A stretch of DNA of 64,000 nucleotides from Dyella caseinilytica (lineage in GTDB: Bacteria > Pseudomonadota > Gammaproteobacteria > Xanthomonadales > Rhodanobacteraceae): NCBI RefSeq assembly GCF_016865235.1, contig NZ_CP064030.1:744001-808000 (forward strand). Reading direction: 5' to 3'. The notes beneath the pieces were generated by a model. It had not been told where the DNA came from. It saw only the letters and a program-made list of their open reading frames with translations, and did no database searches. Made by a program: the position numbers and the translations under genes. Each line of letters opens with the position of its first letter. Position 1 is the first letter of the stretch. Positions 16,056 to 25,062 of the stretch are shown in pieces.

Positions 16056-17783
16056 TCAGTCCTTAGTCACGCGGTCGATTTCGGTCAGGCTGGTGACTCC
16101 CTGCTTGACCTTGAGCAACGCCGAGGCACGCAGGTCATTGATACCTATTCTGCGAGCAGTTTCGGCGATCTGCAGGGCATTTCCACCTTCCAGCACGATC
16201 TTCTGGACCTCTTCGACCATTGGCATGACCTGGTAGATACCCACCCGCCCCTTATAACCCTCGTTGCATTCGGGGCAGCCATTTGCTTCGTAAATGGTCA
16301 GTCCTGCATCAATATCTTGCTGTGTGAATCCCGCGGCCAGCAGCACATGGGGTGGCAGCGTTATCTGCTTCTTGCAGCCGTGCAGGCGCCGTGCCAAGCG
16401 CTGGGCGATGATCAGGGTGACCGACGAGGTGATGTTGTACGGTGCGATGCCCATGTTCATCAGACGGGAAATGGTCTGAGGGGCGTCATTCGTATGCAGG
16501 GTGGACAGCACCATGTGGCCGGTCTGGGCGGCCTTGATGGCGATCTCGGCTGTTTCCAGGTCACGAATTTCGCCCACCATGATCACGTCCGGATCTTGGC
16601 GTAGGAACGAACGCAGGGCGGCCGCGAAAGTCATGCCCCGCTTCACGTTTTGCTGGACCTGGTTGATGCCCTCTACGCGGATTTCGACCGGGTCTTCCAC
16701 CGTGGAGATATTGCGTTCGGCAGTATTGAGGATGTTAAGCGCGGTATACAGCGACACCGTTTTACCCGAGCCGGTGGGGCCGGTGACCAGTACCATGCCG
16801 TAAGGTTTGTGGATGGCGTCGAGGTAAAGCTCTTTTTGGTCCGTTTCGTAACCGAGCTTGTCGATACCCAGCTTGGCTGATGAGCTGTCCAGAATACGCA
16901 GCACTATCTTTTCGCCAAACAGCGTCGGCAGCGTGCTGACGCGGAAGTCCATCGCATGGCTCTTGGACAGGTTCAATTTGATGCGTCCGTCCTGCGGCAC
17001 GCGCCGTTCGGCAATGTCCAGGCCGGCCATAACCTTGAGGCGTGATGAGATGCGGTTGGCAAGCTTTATCGGCGGGCTGGCCACGGCGCGCAGCATGCCA
17101 TCCATGCGCAAACGAACGCGGTACAGGGTTTCGAACGGTTCGAAGTGGATGTCGGACGCGCCGCGTCGTATGGCGTCTATCAAAATCTTGTTGACGAACT
17201 TCACGACCGGGGCGTCGTCGTTGGCGTTGGCATCAATCCCGCCGCCTGCGCCCTCATCGTCACCGTTCCCGCTTTCAAGCGCAAGATCTTCCAGGTCGCC
17301 TCCGCCCAGGTCCGGCGTCGCGTTGTTCAGCGTGCTGACGGCGTTTTCGATGGCACGGGTGAGCTGGGTACGCTCGACCAGGATCGGTTCCACCATGCAG
17401 TTGGAGTGGAATTTGATCTCATCCAGGGCATGCAATTGCATCGGATCGGCGATCCCGACAAACAGCCGCTTACCGCGCTTGAGCAGCGGCAGTGCCTGGT
17501 GCTTGCTGATCAGTTCCTGGCTGATCAGGCTCAATGGCATGCTGGCAGGTGCAAGCGCTGTCACGTCCATCATCGGCATGCCGAATTCGGCGGACGCGAT
17601 TTGAGCGAGGCGAATGTTGTCCACCAAGCCATGATCCAGCAGCCATGACGTCAGCGTTTTTTTCTGCTGGTTCGATTCTGCAACGGCTTTACGAACATCC
17701 GCCTCTGGCAACAAGCCTTCGGCCACCAAGCGGCGAGCCATGCCGGACAGGCCTAGCGTGGTGGACTGTGGTTGCGATGACAT
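16056..17783 (-). CDS. pilB: Type IV pilus extension ATPase PilB
   Basis: A 575-residue hexameric ATPase that drives pilus extension. Order of parts: an N-terminal MshEN-type domain (about 10-150), a catalytic domain with Walker A GPTGSGKTVSLYTALN near 335, an Asp box, VMVGEIRDLETAEIAIKAAQ as Walker B region, and a zinc knuckle with CKK...CPEC (about 465-510). The C-terminus LTEIDRVTKD is typical of PilB. Length is normal. It is the first gene of the pilB-C-D-coaE run. The 266 bases upstream separate it from a divergent glycosyltransferase and must hold its promoter. Confidence 0.96.
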   Translation of the reverse strand: MSSQPQSTTLGLSGMARRLVAEGLLPEADVRKAVAESNQQKKTLTSWLLDHGLVDNIRLAQIASAEFGMPMMDVTALAPASMPLSLISQELISKHQALPLLKRGKRLFVGIADPMQLHALDEIKFHSNCMVEPILVERTQLTRAIENAVSTLNNATPDLGGGDLEDLALESGNGDDEGAGGGIDANANDDAPVVKFVNKILIDAIRRGASDIHFEPFETLYRVRLRMDGMLRAVASPPIKLANRISSRLKVMAGLDIAERRVPQDGRIKLNLSKSHAMDFRVSTLPTLFGEKIVLRILDSSSAKLGIDKLGYETDQKELYLDAIHKPYGMVLVTGPTGSGKTVSLYTALNILNTAERNISTVEDPVEIRVEGINQVQQNVKRGMTFAAALRSFLRQDPDVIMVGEIRDLETAEIAIKAAQTGHMVLSTLHTNDAPQTISRLMNMGIAPYNITSSVTLIIAQRLARRLHGCKKQITLPPHVLLAAGFTQQDIDAGLTIYEANGCPECNEGYKGRVGIYQVMPMVEEVQKIVLEGGNALQIAETARRIGINDLRASALLKVKQGVTSLTEIDRVTKD

Positions 17784-18049
17784 GTTGAAACCTGCTTAAA
17801 ACCCCTGATTAGACTCGAATTTAGCGCACATTGAGCCGGCAGGCTATCGGTACTGGCCGGTTTGGCAAACTCAGGCACATCCAGCGTCGTTCCTGGCTCG
17901 CCAGGCGGCGCTGTCAGGGGATGCGTTGCCTTGGGAAGGGTGACTTGGACAGCAGTTCGGCCAGAATCTTTGAAATCCGGGCGATTGGCGCGGTACGTGC
18001 TTCATGCGTCACGCGTTATTATCGGTTGCCTCATGGGGAATCGACCTGT

Positions 18050-18904
18050 TTGAACAGTCTCAGCATCATCCTGCCTGCCAAGAACGAAGCGCCCGCCCTG
18101 GCCGAACTGCTGCCCCGCCTACGCGCTGCGCAGCCGCGCGCCGAGATCATCGTGGTGGACGACGGTTCTACCGACGATACGCGGACCATATGCGCCGGTA
18201 ACGGTGTGAAGTGCCTGAGCTCTCCCTATTCCATGGGCAACGGCGCTGCTATCAAGCGAGGAGCCCGGGCCGCGACTGGCGAGATTCTGGTTTTCATGGA
18301 TGGCGACGGCCAGCATGATCCCGCAGATGTGGCGCGCCTGGTCGAAAAGCTGGGGCAGGGATACGACATGGCGGTGGGAGCCCGTGATTGGGGTAGCCAA
18401 GCTGGAGTAGGTCGGGGCGTTGCCAATACCTTATATAACTGGCTTGCCACTCGGATGACCGGACATGAGGTGGCGGATCTCACCTCCGGTTTCCGAGCCG
18501 TCAAGGCGGACCGGTTCCAGGAGTTTCTGTATCTCTTGCCGAACGGATTTTCCTACCCTACGACCAGCACCATGGCCTTCTTTCGCAGCGCCTATCCCGT
18601 AGTCTATGTGCCCATCAAAGCGGCGCAACGAGTGGGTAAGAGTCATATCAAGCCATTGCGCGATGGGTTGCGTTTTTTGCTGATCATTTTCAAGATCGCC
18701 ACGCTTTATTCGCCGTTGAAACTGTTTGTCCCCGCGAGTGCGTTATTTTTCTTGCTCGGTTGCGCCAACTATGCGTGGACCTATATACGCGAGGGTCGGT
18801 TGACGAACATGAGCACGCTGATGTGGAGCGCTGCCGTGATCGTTTTTCTGATTGGGCTTATTTCGGAACAGATTACTGCGCTGATGTATCGGCGAGATGC
18901 GTGA
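18050..18904 (+). CDS. GT2 family glycosyltransferase with two C-terminal membrane helices (polyprenyl-phosphate sugar type)
   Basis: A 284-residue family-2 glycosyltransferase. The catalytic fold shows IILPAKNEAPALAELL, VVDDGSTDDT and the DxD region FMDGDGQHDP. SPLKLFVPASALFFLLGCAN and SAAVIVFLIGLISEQITALM are C-terminal membrane helices, as in DPM1/ArnC-like enzymes that load a sugar on polyprenyl phosphate. The TTG start at 18050 is chosen because it follows GGGGAA and directly precedes the conserved fold. It begins a run of six sugar-modifying genes. It could supply the lipid-linked donor for the GT-C proteins downstream; that link is inference. Confidence 0.82.
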   Translation: MNSLSIILPAKNEAPALAELLPRLRAAQPRAEIIVVDDGSTDDTRTICAGNGVKCLSSPYSMGNGAAIKRGARAATGEILVFMDGDGQHDPADVARLVEKLGQGYDMAVGARDWGSQAGVGRGVANTLYNWLATRMTGHEVADLTSGFRAVKADRFQEFLYLLPNGFSYPTTSTMAFFRSAYPVVYVPIKAAQRVGKSHIKPLRDGLRFLLIIFKIATLYSPLKLFVPASALFFLLGCANYAWTYIREGRLTNMSTLMWSAAVIVFLIGLISEQITALMYRRDA

Positions 18905-20057
18905 TCCACAACACCACCGTCCGCTAGCGTTGCTAGTAACGCGCAACTTTCCGCCTTTGCTTGGCGGCATGGAGAAGGTCAATCAGCATCTCTTGGCTGA
19001 GTTGCAACCTGATTGGCGAGTTGCCCTTTGTGGGCCAGCCGGCAGTGCGCTGTATGTGCCGTCTCGAATCGAGGTAAAGCAAAGTCGCATAAGACCTCTG
19101 ATCATTTTTCTGATTGCGACGTTGTGGCAGGCTTTCCGGATGGCGCGAAGGAAGAGGCCGGCATTGGTTTTGGCTGGAAGCGGCTTGACGGCACCCATTG
19201 CCTGGCTGGTGGCTCGCTGCAATGGCGCGAAAGCCGTAGTTTATTTGCATGGGTTGGACATCGTGGCGCCCAGCCGCATTTACCGTTGGTTCTGGCTGCC
19301 ATTCATTAGACGCTGCGATATGTCATTAGCAAATAGTGGTAATACAGCGCACTTAGGTAAATGCATCGGTATCCAGGCAAGCAGTTTGCGCGTTTTGAAT
19401 CCAGGAGTTGAGTTGCCATCTCTGGATGTGAGATTGGCCGACAATTTTCGCCGAGTGCACGGTTTCGGGGTACGCCCAATTTTGCTTTCCGTAGGAAGGC
19501 TTACTGAGCGCAAAGGGTTGGCTGAATTTGTGACGAGGGCGATGCCAGTCATTAAATCCAGTCACCCTGATGTTTTGTTGCTAATTATTGGCGAAGATGC
19601 GACTAATGCTTTGCACGCGAGAAGAACTGGTGAACGAGAGCGGATACTGGCTTCTGCTGAGAAGGCTGGGTTAGAGGAACATGTCAAGTTTCTTGGTCGG
19701 TGTGACGACGTAACTCTAAGCGCGGTGTATCAAGCTGCGGATTTGCATGTTTTTCCCGTGCTTGAATTGCCCGGTGATGTCGAAGGTTTTGGCATGGTGG
19801 CGCTTGAGGCGGCTGCTCATGGTCTGCCAACAGTTGCATTCGCAGTAGGCGGAGTTCCCGATGCAGTACTGGATGGACGTACCGGCACATTAATCGAGTC
19901 AGGTAATTATCTTGATTTTGCGAAAGCAGTTGTTCAAGGTCTTAAGAAAAATCGCGATAAAGAAGTTATAGCTGCTTGTCGTGCATTCGCTGCCAGCAAG
20001 GTATGGACTAAATTTGGAAATCAGTTGCGCGAGTTTCTGCGTGAGCTCCATGACTGA
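18897..20057 (+). CDS. GT4 family glycosyltransferase
   Basis: A 386-residue GT-B retaining glycosyltransferase. The N-terminal Rossmann half begins LALLVTRNFPPLLGGMEKVN, with the usual donor-independent GG loop. The C-terminal half has LLSVGRLTERKGLAEFV and the EX7E motif in EGFGMVALEAAAHGLP. It overlaps the preceding gene by eight bases and the following methyltransferase by eight bases. It probably adds one sugar of the surface glycan made by this block. The donor and linkage cannot be read from sequence. From about 19,300 onward the base composition is clearly more AT-rich than in the flanking housekeeping genes. Confidence 0.88.
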   Translation: MRDPQHHRPLALLVTRNFPPLLGGMEKVNQHLLAELQPDWRVALCGPAGSALYVPSRIEVKQSRIRPLIIFLIATLWQAFRMARRKRPALVLAGSGLTAPIAWLVARCNGAKAVVYLHGLDIVAPSRIYRWFWLPFIRRCDMSLANSGNTAHLGKCIGIQASSLRVLNPGVELPSLDVRLADNFRRVHGFGVRPILLSVGRLTERKGLAEFVTRAMPVIKSSHPDVLLLIIGEDATNALHARRTGERERILASAEKAGLEEHVKFLGRCDDVTLSAVYQAADLHVFPVLELPGDVEGFGMVALEAAAHGLPTVAFAVGGVPDAVLDGRTGTLIESGNYLDFAKAVVQGLKKNRDKEVIAACRAFAASKVWTKFGNQLREFLRELHD

Positions 20058-20826
20058 CGCATCCCAAAATCGCGACGAAAGACATGATGCTCACTCGGCG
20101 AGCGAATCTGAACGGCGTTTGCCGCATGCGGTGCTTGATTTGCCTTCGCGTCGCCTTAAAGGGCTAAAAATTGAACGCTTGCTCGATCTAAGCAGCCGTC
20201 GGCAACCGCTGCGACTGCTTGAGGTCGGCACAGGCTCCGGAGGCATTGCACATTACTTCGGGACTCATCCTGATCTGAAGCTTTGCGTGGAAGCTGTTGA
20301 CGTTCAAGACAATAGGCTGGTGACCGAAGGTTACACATACCAACAGGTAACAGGTACGCGGCTTCCATTTGCTGAAAGCTCCTTTGATGTGGTGCTTACG
20401 AACCATGTCATTGAGCATGTGGGTGATATCAGGGCCCAGCTGGCACATCTTGCGGAGCTTCGCCGAGTTCTGCGAGCAGACGGTATAGGTTATCTGGCGG
20501 TGCCTAATCGATGGATGGTCGTGGAACCACATTACAAGCTTCCCTTCCTGAGCTGGTTGCCTCGCGGATGGAGAACGCCATATTTGCGTATGATGCGCAG
20601 AGGAAATCTTTACGACTGTGAGCCGCTTGAACTGTCGCAGCTCGAAGACTTGCTTCATGGGTCGGGTTTTCAATACCGCAACCTTTGCCTGGAGGCGATG
20701 AGGTTGACGTTCGAGATCGAGAGGCCCCGGTCAATGGCAACACGCGTTTTGCACTATGTGCCAGATGGCGCTTTGAGGTTTACGTGTCCCGCCATTCCCA
20801 CTTTGATTTACAGTTTCTGGCGCTGA
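20050..20826 (+). CDS. Class I SAM-dependent methyltransferase
   Basis: A 258-residue methyltransferase of the Methyltransf_11 type. Motif I is LLEVGTGSGGIAHYFG near residue 56, and the post-motif FDVVLTNHVIEHVGD is typical of small-molecule or sugar methyltransferases. No membrane segment. It starts inside the end of the GT4 gene, so it is part of the same transcript, and most likely methylates a sugar of the glycan. The acceptor is unknown. Confidence 0.85.
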   Translation: MTDASQNRDERHDAHSASESERRLPHAVLDLPSRRLKGLKIERLLDLSSRRQPLRLLEVGTGSGGIAHYFGTHPDLKLCVEAVDVQDNRLVTEGYTYQQVTGTRLPFAESSFDVVLTNHVIEHVGDIRAQLAHLAELRRVLRADGIGYLAVPNRWMVVEPHYKLPFLSWLPRGWRTPYLRMMRRGNLYDCEPLELSQLEDLLHGSGFQYRNLCLEAMRLTFEIERPRSMATRVLHYVPDGALRFTCPAIPTLIYSFWR

Positions 20827-20838
20827 TTGTGTAATTAA

Positions 20839-21936
20839 ATGTCGGACCACATTCGTTTGTCTCCAGATATAGATATTGGACAGATGCTTGATACGAAACA
20901 GTCGAAGTCTTTGCGCATCTGGCTGCCAACGATTCGTTCGGGTAGCGGCGCGGACGTATTTACCTTGCGCTTGGCCGAAGGATTGCGCAACGCAGGGCAT
21001 GAGCCCATTTTGCAATGGTTCGACCTAGGCTATGAATTAATGCCGTGGCGCCTGAAAAAGGTGATTGCTCCGCCATCTATTGATGTCGTGCATGCCGGGA
21101 GCTGGCAGGGTTTTGCATTCAAGCGCCAAGGTATTCCATTGGTGATTACGGAGCATCAATACATAGCTCATCCTGAATTTGGGAAATCTCGTAATCTACT
21201 CCAGACGATCTATCATCGCTTGTTCGCCGAGCGATGGATGAGAGCCTCTTATTCTTGTGCCGATGCGATTGTGGCGGTTAGTGAGTTTTGCGCAGAACCC
21301 ATGCGAAGAGATTTGGGTAGACGAATAGAGGTCATCCATAATTGGATCGATTTGGAGAAATTCTCACCACTATCGCGAGATAGCATGGCGACCATAAGCG
21401 CGGAGCACACGAAGCCGTTTAAATTAATATTTATCGGCAATCCGTCGCGTCGCAAGGGTGCGGAGTTGCTGCCTGAGCTAGCCAGGTTGCTGGGGCCATC
21501 GTTTCAGGTTTCCTGTCTTGGTGGGCTGCGCAAGTCCTTCCAAGACGACCGAGTGACAACAAATATGCGGCTGCTGCCACGTTGCGCGCCCGCAGATATG
21601 CCTTCGATTTATCAGTCTGCGGATGCTGTGTTGGTGCTTTCGCGCTATGAGTCGTTCGGTTATGTGGCCCTAGAGGCAATGGCATCCGGTGTGCCGGTTA
21701 TCGGCTTCAATACCGCAGGCACTGGTGAGATATGCTTGCACGGTGAAACTGCCCTTCTTGCACCGCTGAACGACTTGCAAGAAGTGTCAAGATTCGCTCG
21801 CCAACTTGCCGAAGATCCGATCTTGAGAAGGCGGCTGGGACGAGACGGGCGGCGACGTGCCGAGAAGTATTTTGGTGAGCCTAGCGCAATAGATGCATAT
21901 TTGGACCTGTATCGTCGCGTGATAAGAGATAATTGA
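20839..21936 (+). CDS. GT4 family glycosyltransferase
   Basis: A 365-residue GT-B glycosyltransferase. The N-terminal fold begins near residue 22 (SLRIWLPTIRSGSGADVFTL). The C-terminal half has KLIFIGNPSRRKGAELLPEL and the EX7E motif in ESFGYVALEAMASGVPVIGF. It is clearly related to, but distinct from, the GT4 enzyme at 18,897. It lies 12 bases after the methyltransferase gene and two bases before the next gene, so the operon continues. Confidence 0.88.
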   Translation: MSDHIRLSPDIDIGQMLDTKQSKSLRIWLPTIRSGSGADVFTLRLAEGLRNAGHEPILQWFDLGYELMPWRLKKVIAPPSIDVVHAGSWQGFAFKRQGIPLVITEHQYIAHPEFGKSRNLLQTIYHRLFAERWMRASYSCADAIVAVSEFCAEPMRRDLGRRIEVIHNWIDLEKFSPLSRDSMATISAEHTKPFKLIFIGNPSRRKGAELLPELARLLGPSFQVSCLGGLRKSFQDDRVTTNMRLLPRCAPADMPSIYQSADAVLVLSRYESFGYVALEAMASGVPVIGFNTAGTGEICLHGETALLAPLNDLQEVSRFARQLAEDPILRRRLGRDGRRRAEKYFGEPSAIDAYLDLYRRVIRDN

Positions 21937-21937
21937 A

Positions 21938-22957
21938 ATGACGATTGAGGCCGAAAGCACCAAAGGCTTTTGCTCTTATGAGCTTGAGGCAGTTCCGGCA
22001 TGCCCAGCCTGCGGCAACGAGAGCGGGAAAATTCGGTATGAAGGGCTGCAAGACCGACTTGAAGGAGTGCCCGGACGCTGGAATTTACAGGAATGCATGG
22101 CCTGTGGTTGCTTATTTCTCGATCCACGCCCCATGCGTGATGTCATTGGGAGGGCATACAGGTCTTACTATACCCATCTGTCGGGGGCGGTGTCATTCGC
22201 AGACGATAATGGTAATTCGTTATTGTGGCGTCTGGCGAACGACTACATGAATGCCCGTTACGGAGCGCATCGTTTTCCGGTGATGAAGATGGGGAGCGTC
22301 GCGATATCACTGGCGCCGCCAATCCGGCAGCAACTGGATTACTTCTATCGGCATCTTCCCCGTACCCCTGGACGGCTTCTTGACGTTGGTTGTGGAAATG
22401 GAGTTTTCCTCCGGCGCGCGAAGAATGCGGGCTGGGACGTCTCGGGGTTGGAGCCTGATGCGGATGCGGTAAGAGCGGCTGTTGAAGATGGTTTGGACGT
22501 ATATCTTGGTGGTCTTGATGACTATCGGCCAAATGCGCCTTTTGATGTCGCAACGGCGGCTCATGTTATCGAACATGTGCATGATCCCAAGCTGTTTCTG
22601 CAGCAAATATGGGGCTTATTGGCAAAAAATGGCCGAATTTGGCTGGCGACGCCGAACGTTCAAAGTCTCGGACACAAGCGATTTGGAAGGGCGTGGCGCG
22701 GATTGGAGCCGCCGCGACATGTCGTTCTTTTTACGGCAAAAGCGCTGCATGCACTTTTGACAACAACAGGTTTCACCAACATTCGCTTTTTAAGGCGAGG
22801 ACGGGGGGCGCGATATATCATCCACTCTTCACGTGAGCTTTCCGTTCTAGAGGGGCTGCGCAAGCAACGAATGTCGGCGAATTGGGTTGATTTGCGGGCG
22901 TCTATCTCAGCGGCGGCGTCGGAAGAACTGGTCGTCATTGCGGACAAGCTATGTTAG
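21938..22957 (+). CDS. SAM-dependent methyltransferase with N-terminal zinc-ribbon-like motif
   Basis: A 339-residue protein. Near residues 21-55 two Cys pairs (CPACGNES, then CMACGCLFLDP) suggest a zinc-binding knuckle, as in many sugar C-methyltransferase-like proteins. A class I methyltransferase core follows: LLDVGCGNGVFLRRAKNAGW near 148 and DVATAAHVIEHVHDPKLFL. The C-terminal part (GLEPPRHVVLFTAKALHALL) is common in methyltransferases of O-antigen loci. It begins two bases after the GT4 stop. Its last codons overlap the following GT2 gene. Confidence 0.85.
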   Translation: MTIEAESTKGFCSYELEAVPACPACGNESGKIRYEGLQDRLEGVPGRWNLQECMACGCLFLDPRPMRDVIGRAYRSYYTHLSGAVSFADDNGNSLLWRLANDYMNARYGAHRFPVMKMGSVAISLAPPIRQQLDYFYRHLPRTPGRLLDVGCGNGVFLRRAKNAGWDVSGLEPDADAVRAAVEDGLDVYLGGLDDYRPNAPFDVATAAHVIEHVHDPKLFLQQIWGLLAKNGRIWLATPNVQSLGHKRFGRAWRGLEPPRHVVLFTAKALHALLTTTGFTNIRFLRRGRGARYIIHSSRELSVLEGLRKQRMSANWVDLRASISAAASEELVVIADKLC

Positions 22958-23808
22958 TGCAACGGCAGGTGGCTGGTCTTTTATTGAATTTTCGCGATGC
23001 GGGACGGAGTGTCGCCTGCGTTCAATCCCTGCTCGTCCAGCAAGTAGTGCCAGTGTTGGTTTGGGATAATTCGGAGGACGGCGGTAAATCGGCAGAAGAG
23101 ATAAGCGATCATTTCAAGGGTGATGATCGAGTGAGTGTTATCGTAAGTGATCGAAATTTAGGGTTCGCAGGCGGGGTGAATCGTGGCATCGATCACCTGA
23201 GGAAAGTGTGCCCAAATGCATGGGTGTTGCTGATCAATAATGATGCGAAGCTGCTGCAAGGCGCGGTATTAAAGCTTTTGGGCGCGCTGGAGCGGAATTT
23301 GGACGCCAGGGTCGCTTACCCAAATATCAATCACGGTGAACGGATTCTAGGGACTGGGTACTACCAAAAGTTTCTTGGATTGCTGTTGTGGCAGCGGCGG
23401 CGCGGCTATTTTGCGTATCCCAGCGGATGTTGTTTCTTGATTGCGACGGAGCGGACCGCGTCTCCGCTTCTTGATGAAGATTTCTTTATGTACGGAGAGG
23501 ATTGGGAGTTCGGTTGGCGACTTTCGAGAAACCCAGGTTCTATTGCACATGTCGATGAAGTACTCGTGATACACGAGGGGGCTGCGAGTAGTAGGATAGG
23601 CTCATTGTTTTATGAGTCGCATATGGTGGCGGCTCATTTGATTCTTGCTAGAAAGCTGGCCCGTAGTATTCCCGAATTATGGTTGCTACTGCTGCTGCGT
23701 GTGTTGATATTACCTTTGCGCGCGCTGGTTAGAGTCTTCCGTTTTCATTCGTTGATACCATTGCGAGCGCTTTGGCAGGGCACAAAAATAGCGTTGAAGC
23801 TATCCTAG
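22951..23808 (+). CDS. GT2 family glycosyltransferase (rhamnosyltransferase-like)
   Basis: A 285-residue GT-A inverting enzyme. VLVWDNSEDGGKSAEEI and LGFAGGVNRGIDH are the nucleotide-binding blocks, and LLINNDAKLLQGAVL contains the DxD-equivalent. DEDFFMYGEDWEFGWRLSRN is the ED-W-E-R motif of WbbL/RfbF-like rhamnosyltransferases. The ATG lies in the last codons of the methyltransferase gene. The stop overlaps the convergent flippase gene by nine bases, marking the end of the + strand block. Confidence 0.85.
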   Translation: MLVQRQVAGLLLNFRDAGRSVACVQSLLVQQVVPVLVWDNSEDGGKSAEEISDHFKGDDRVSVIVSDRNLGFAGGVNRGIDHLRKVCPNAWVLLINNDAKLLQGAVLKLLGALERNLDARVAYPNINHGERILGTGYYQKFLGLLLWQRRRGYFAYPSGCCFLIATERTASPLLDEDFFMYGEDWEFGWRLSRNPGSIAHVDEVLVIHEGAASSRIGSLFYESHMVAAHLILARKLARSIPELWLLLLLRVLILPLRALVRVFRFHSLIPLRALWQGTKIALKLS

Positions 23809-25062
23809 GGTTAGTGGTGCAGGTTTGTCGGGGCCGATTGCTCGGAGCCTTTTGCTCACCATGTGCCAGCCAATGATAGCCATGCTTGATTCGGCGAAGC
23901 TCAAAGCAATGGCGAGCCCAAAGGCACGATAGTGAGGTCCCAGAAGGACCATGCTTGACACGAGAATTAGTACGCCGAGTACCTCAAATACCAATCGTTC
24001 AATGGGCTTCCCCAGCGCAACAAGTATCGTTCCTGCCGCCAATCTTAATGAAATCCCTGGGGCTGATAGCGCCAGCCAAGGCATCAGCCCTGCTGTTTCT
24101 ACAAAGGCTTCGCCAAATAACCAAGGCAATAGCGGACTGCAAAGGACAAGCACAATCCCACTGATCAAGCCCCAGCCCAATGATAAGAGAGCGATCACCC
24201 AAATTAACCGAAGTCCCTCGTGGGTGGGCTTATGGGCGTGCCGAAACAAGCGCGGCTGAGCGGAAAGCAACATGCCTATGACTGGGGTAACACAGGAGGT
24301 CATCACACGAGTGGTGGTCGCATAAATGCCAGTGTCATGAGCGCCGATTAAGCGAATTGCGACGATTTTATCGATTTCGGACGGATTGGCTGCCACTAAA
24401 TTCATGGCTGCATAGGCGGCCCCAGCGCGAAGTTCTTGCCGGGATACGAGCCGCGGTCTCCAGTTAAGCTCGACATAATGATGCGCAATGGCAAGCGCAA
24501 GAAGGGTTGCCAGAAATGATGTGAGCAACTGTAATGTTACATATGTCTGAAGACGTGATGATGCTTCCAGTGAGAGGCATAAGATGGCGGCAACGATTCG
24601 GAAAGAGAGCGGCAGCCATTGAACAAATTGACTTAGGGGCACTTTTTCGCGTGCTTGCAACGCATAGCTGGCCAAGTATGTCATTGGCGTCAGCAGTAAT
24701 TCGGATGCCCCAACCATCAGCAAAAGTGTGGCTGGTAGGGGAGGGGTAGTGAGCAGCCTAGCAATCAGTACATAAACCACCAGGAGTGCAATGCCGACGG
24801 AAAGAGTCGTGGGCCATGCATAACGCCACACCGCTCCGATACCATTGGCGTCTTGTGCTCGTCGCGCTAACATCACGAAGCCACTCCCAAATGTTGGCAG
24901 CGTGCCGATAATTAGAGCCAAAGACGCAATGGCGCTAAAGTTGCCGAATACTTGTGGACCGAGTATTCGGGTGAGAAGGACAAGCACCGTGGCTTGTGTA
25001 ACGATACGTACACCAAGCCAGAAAGTGGTTTTTAGGCTGCTGAGAGCGAGTTGCCCTTTCAA
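23800..25062 (-). CDS. Wzx-like lipid-linked oligosaccharide flippase
   Basis: A 420-residue protein of the MOP/polysaccharide-transport superfamily, with about twelve hydrophobic segments. The start TTFWLGVRIVTQATVLVLLT followed by RILGPQVFGNFSAIASL is the standard Wzx beginning (RxLGPxxFG). It should flip an undecaprenyl-linked oligosaccharide to the periplasm. The start is probably TTG at 25062, overlapping the stop of the upstream TPR gene as TTGA. Together with the convergent glycosyltransferases it supplies the logic of a Wzx-dependent glycan pathway; no Wzy or WaaL-like ligase is visible in the window. Confidence 0.82.
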   Translation of the reverse strand: MKGQLALSSLKTTFWLGVRIVTQATVLVLLTRILGPQVFGNFSAIASLALIIGTLPTFGSGFVMLARRAQDANGIGAVWRYAWPTTLSVGIALLVVYVLIARLLTTPPLPATLLLMVGASELLLTPMTYLASYALQAREKVPLSQFVQWLPLSFRIVAAILCLSLEASSRLQTYVTLQLLTSFLATLLALAIAHHYVELNWRPRLVSRQELRAGAAYAAMNLVAANPSEIDKIVAIRLIGAHDTGIYATTTRVMTSCVTPVIGMLLSAQPRLFRHAHKPTHEGLRLIWVIALLSLGWGLISGIVLVLCSPLLPWLFGEAFVETAGLMPWLALSAPGISLRLAAGTILVALGKPIERLVFEVLGVLILVSSMVLLGPHYRAFGLAIALSFAESSMAIIGWHMVSKRLRAIGPDKPAPLTLG

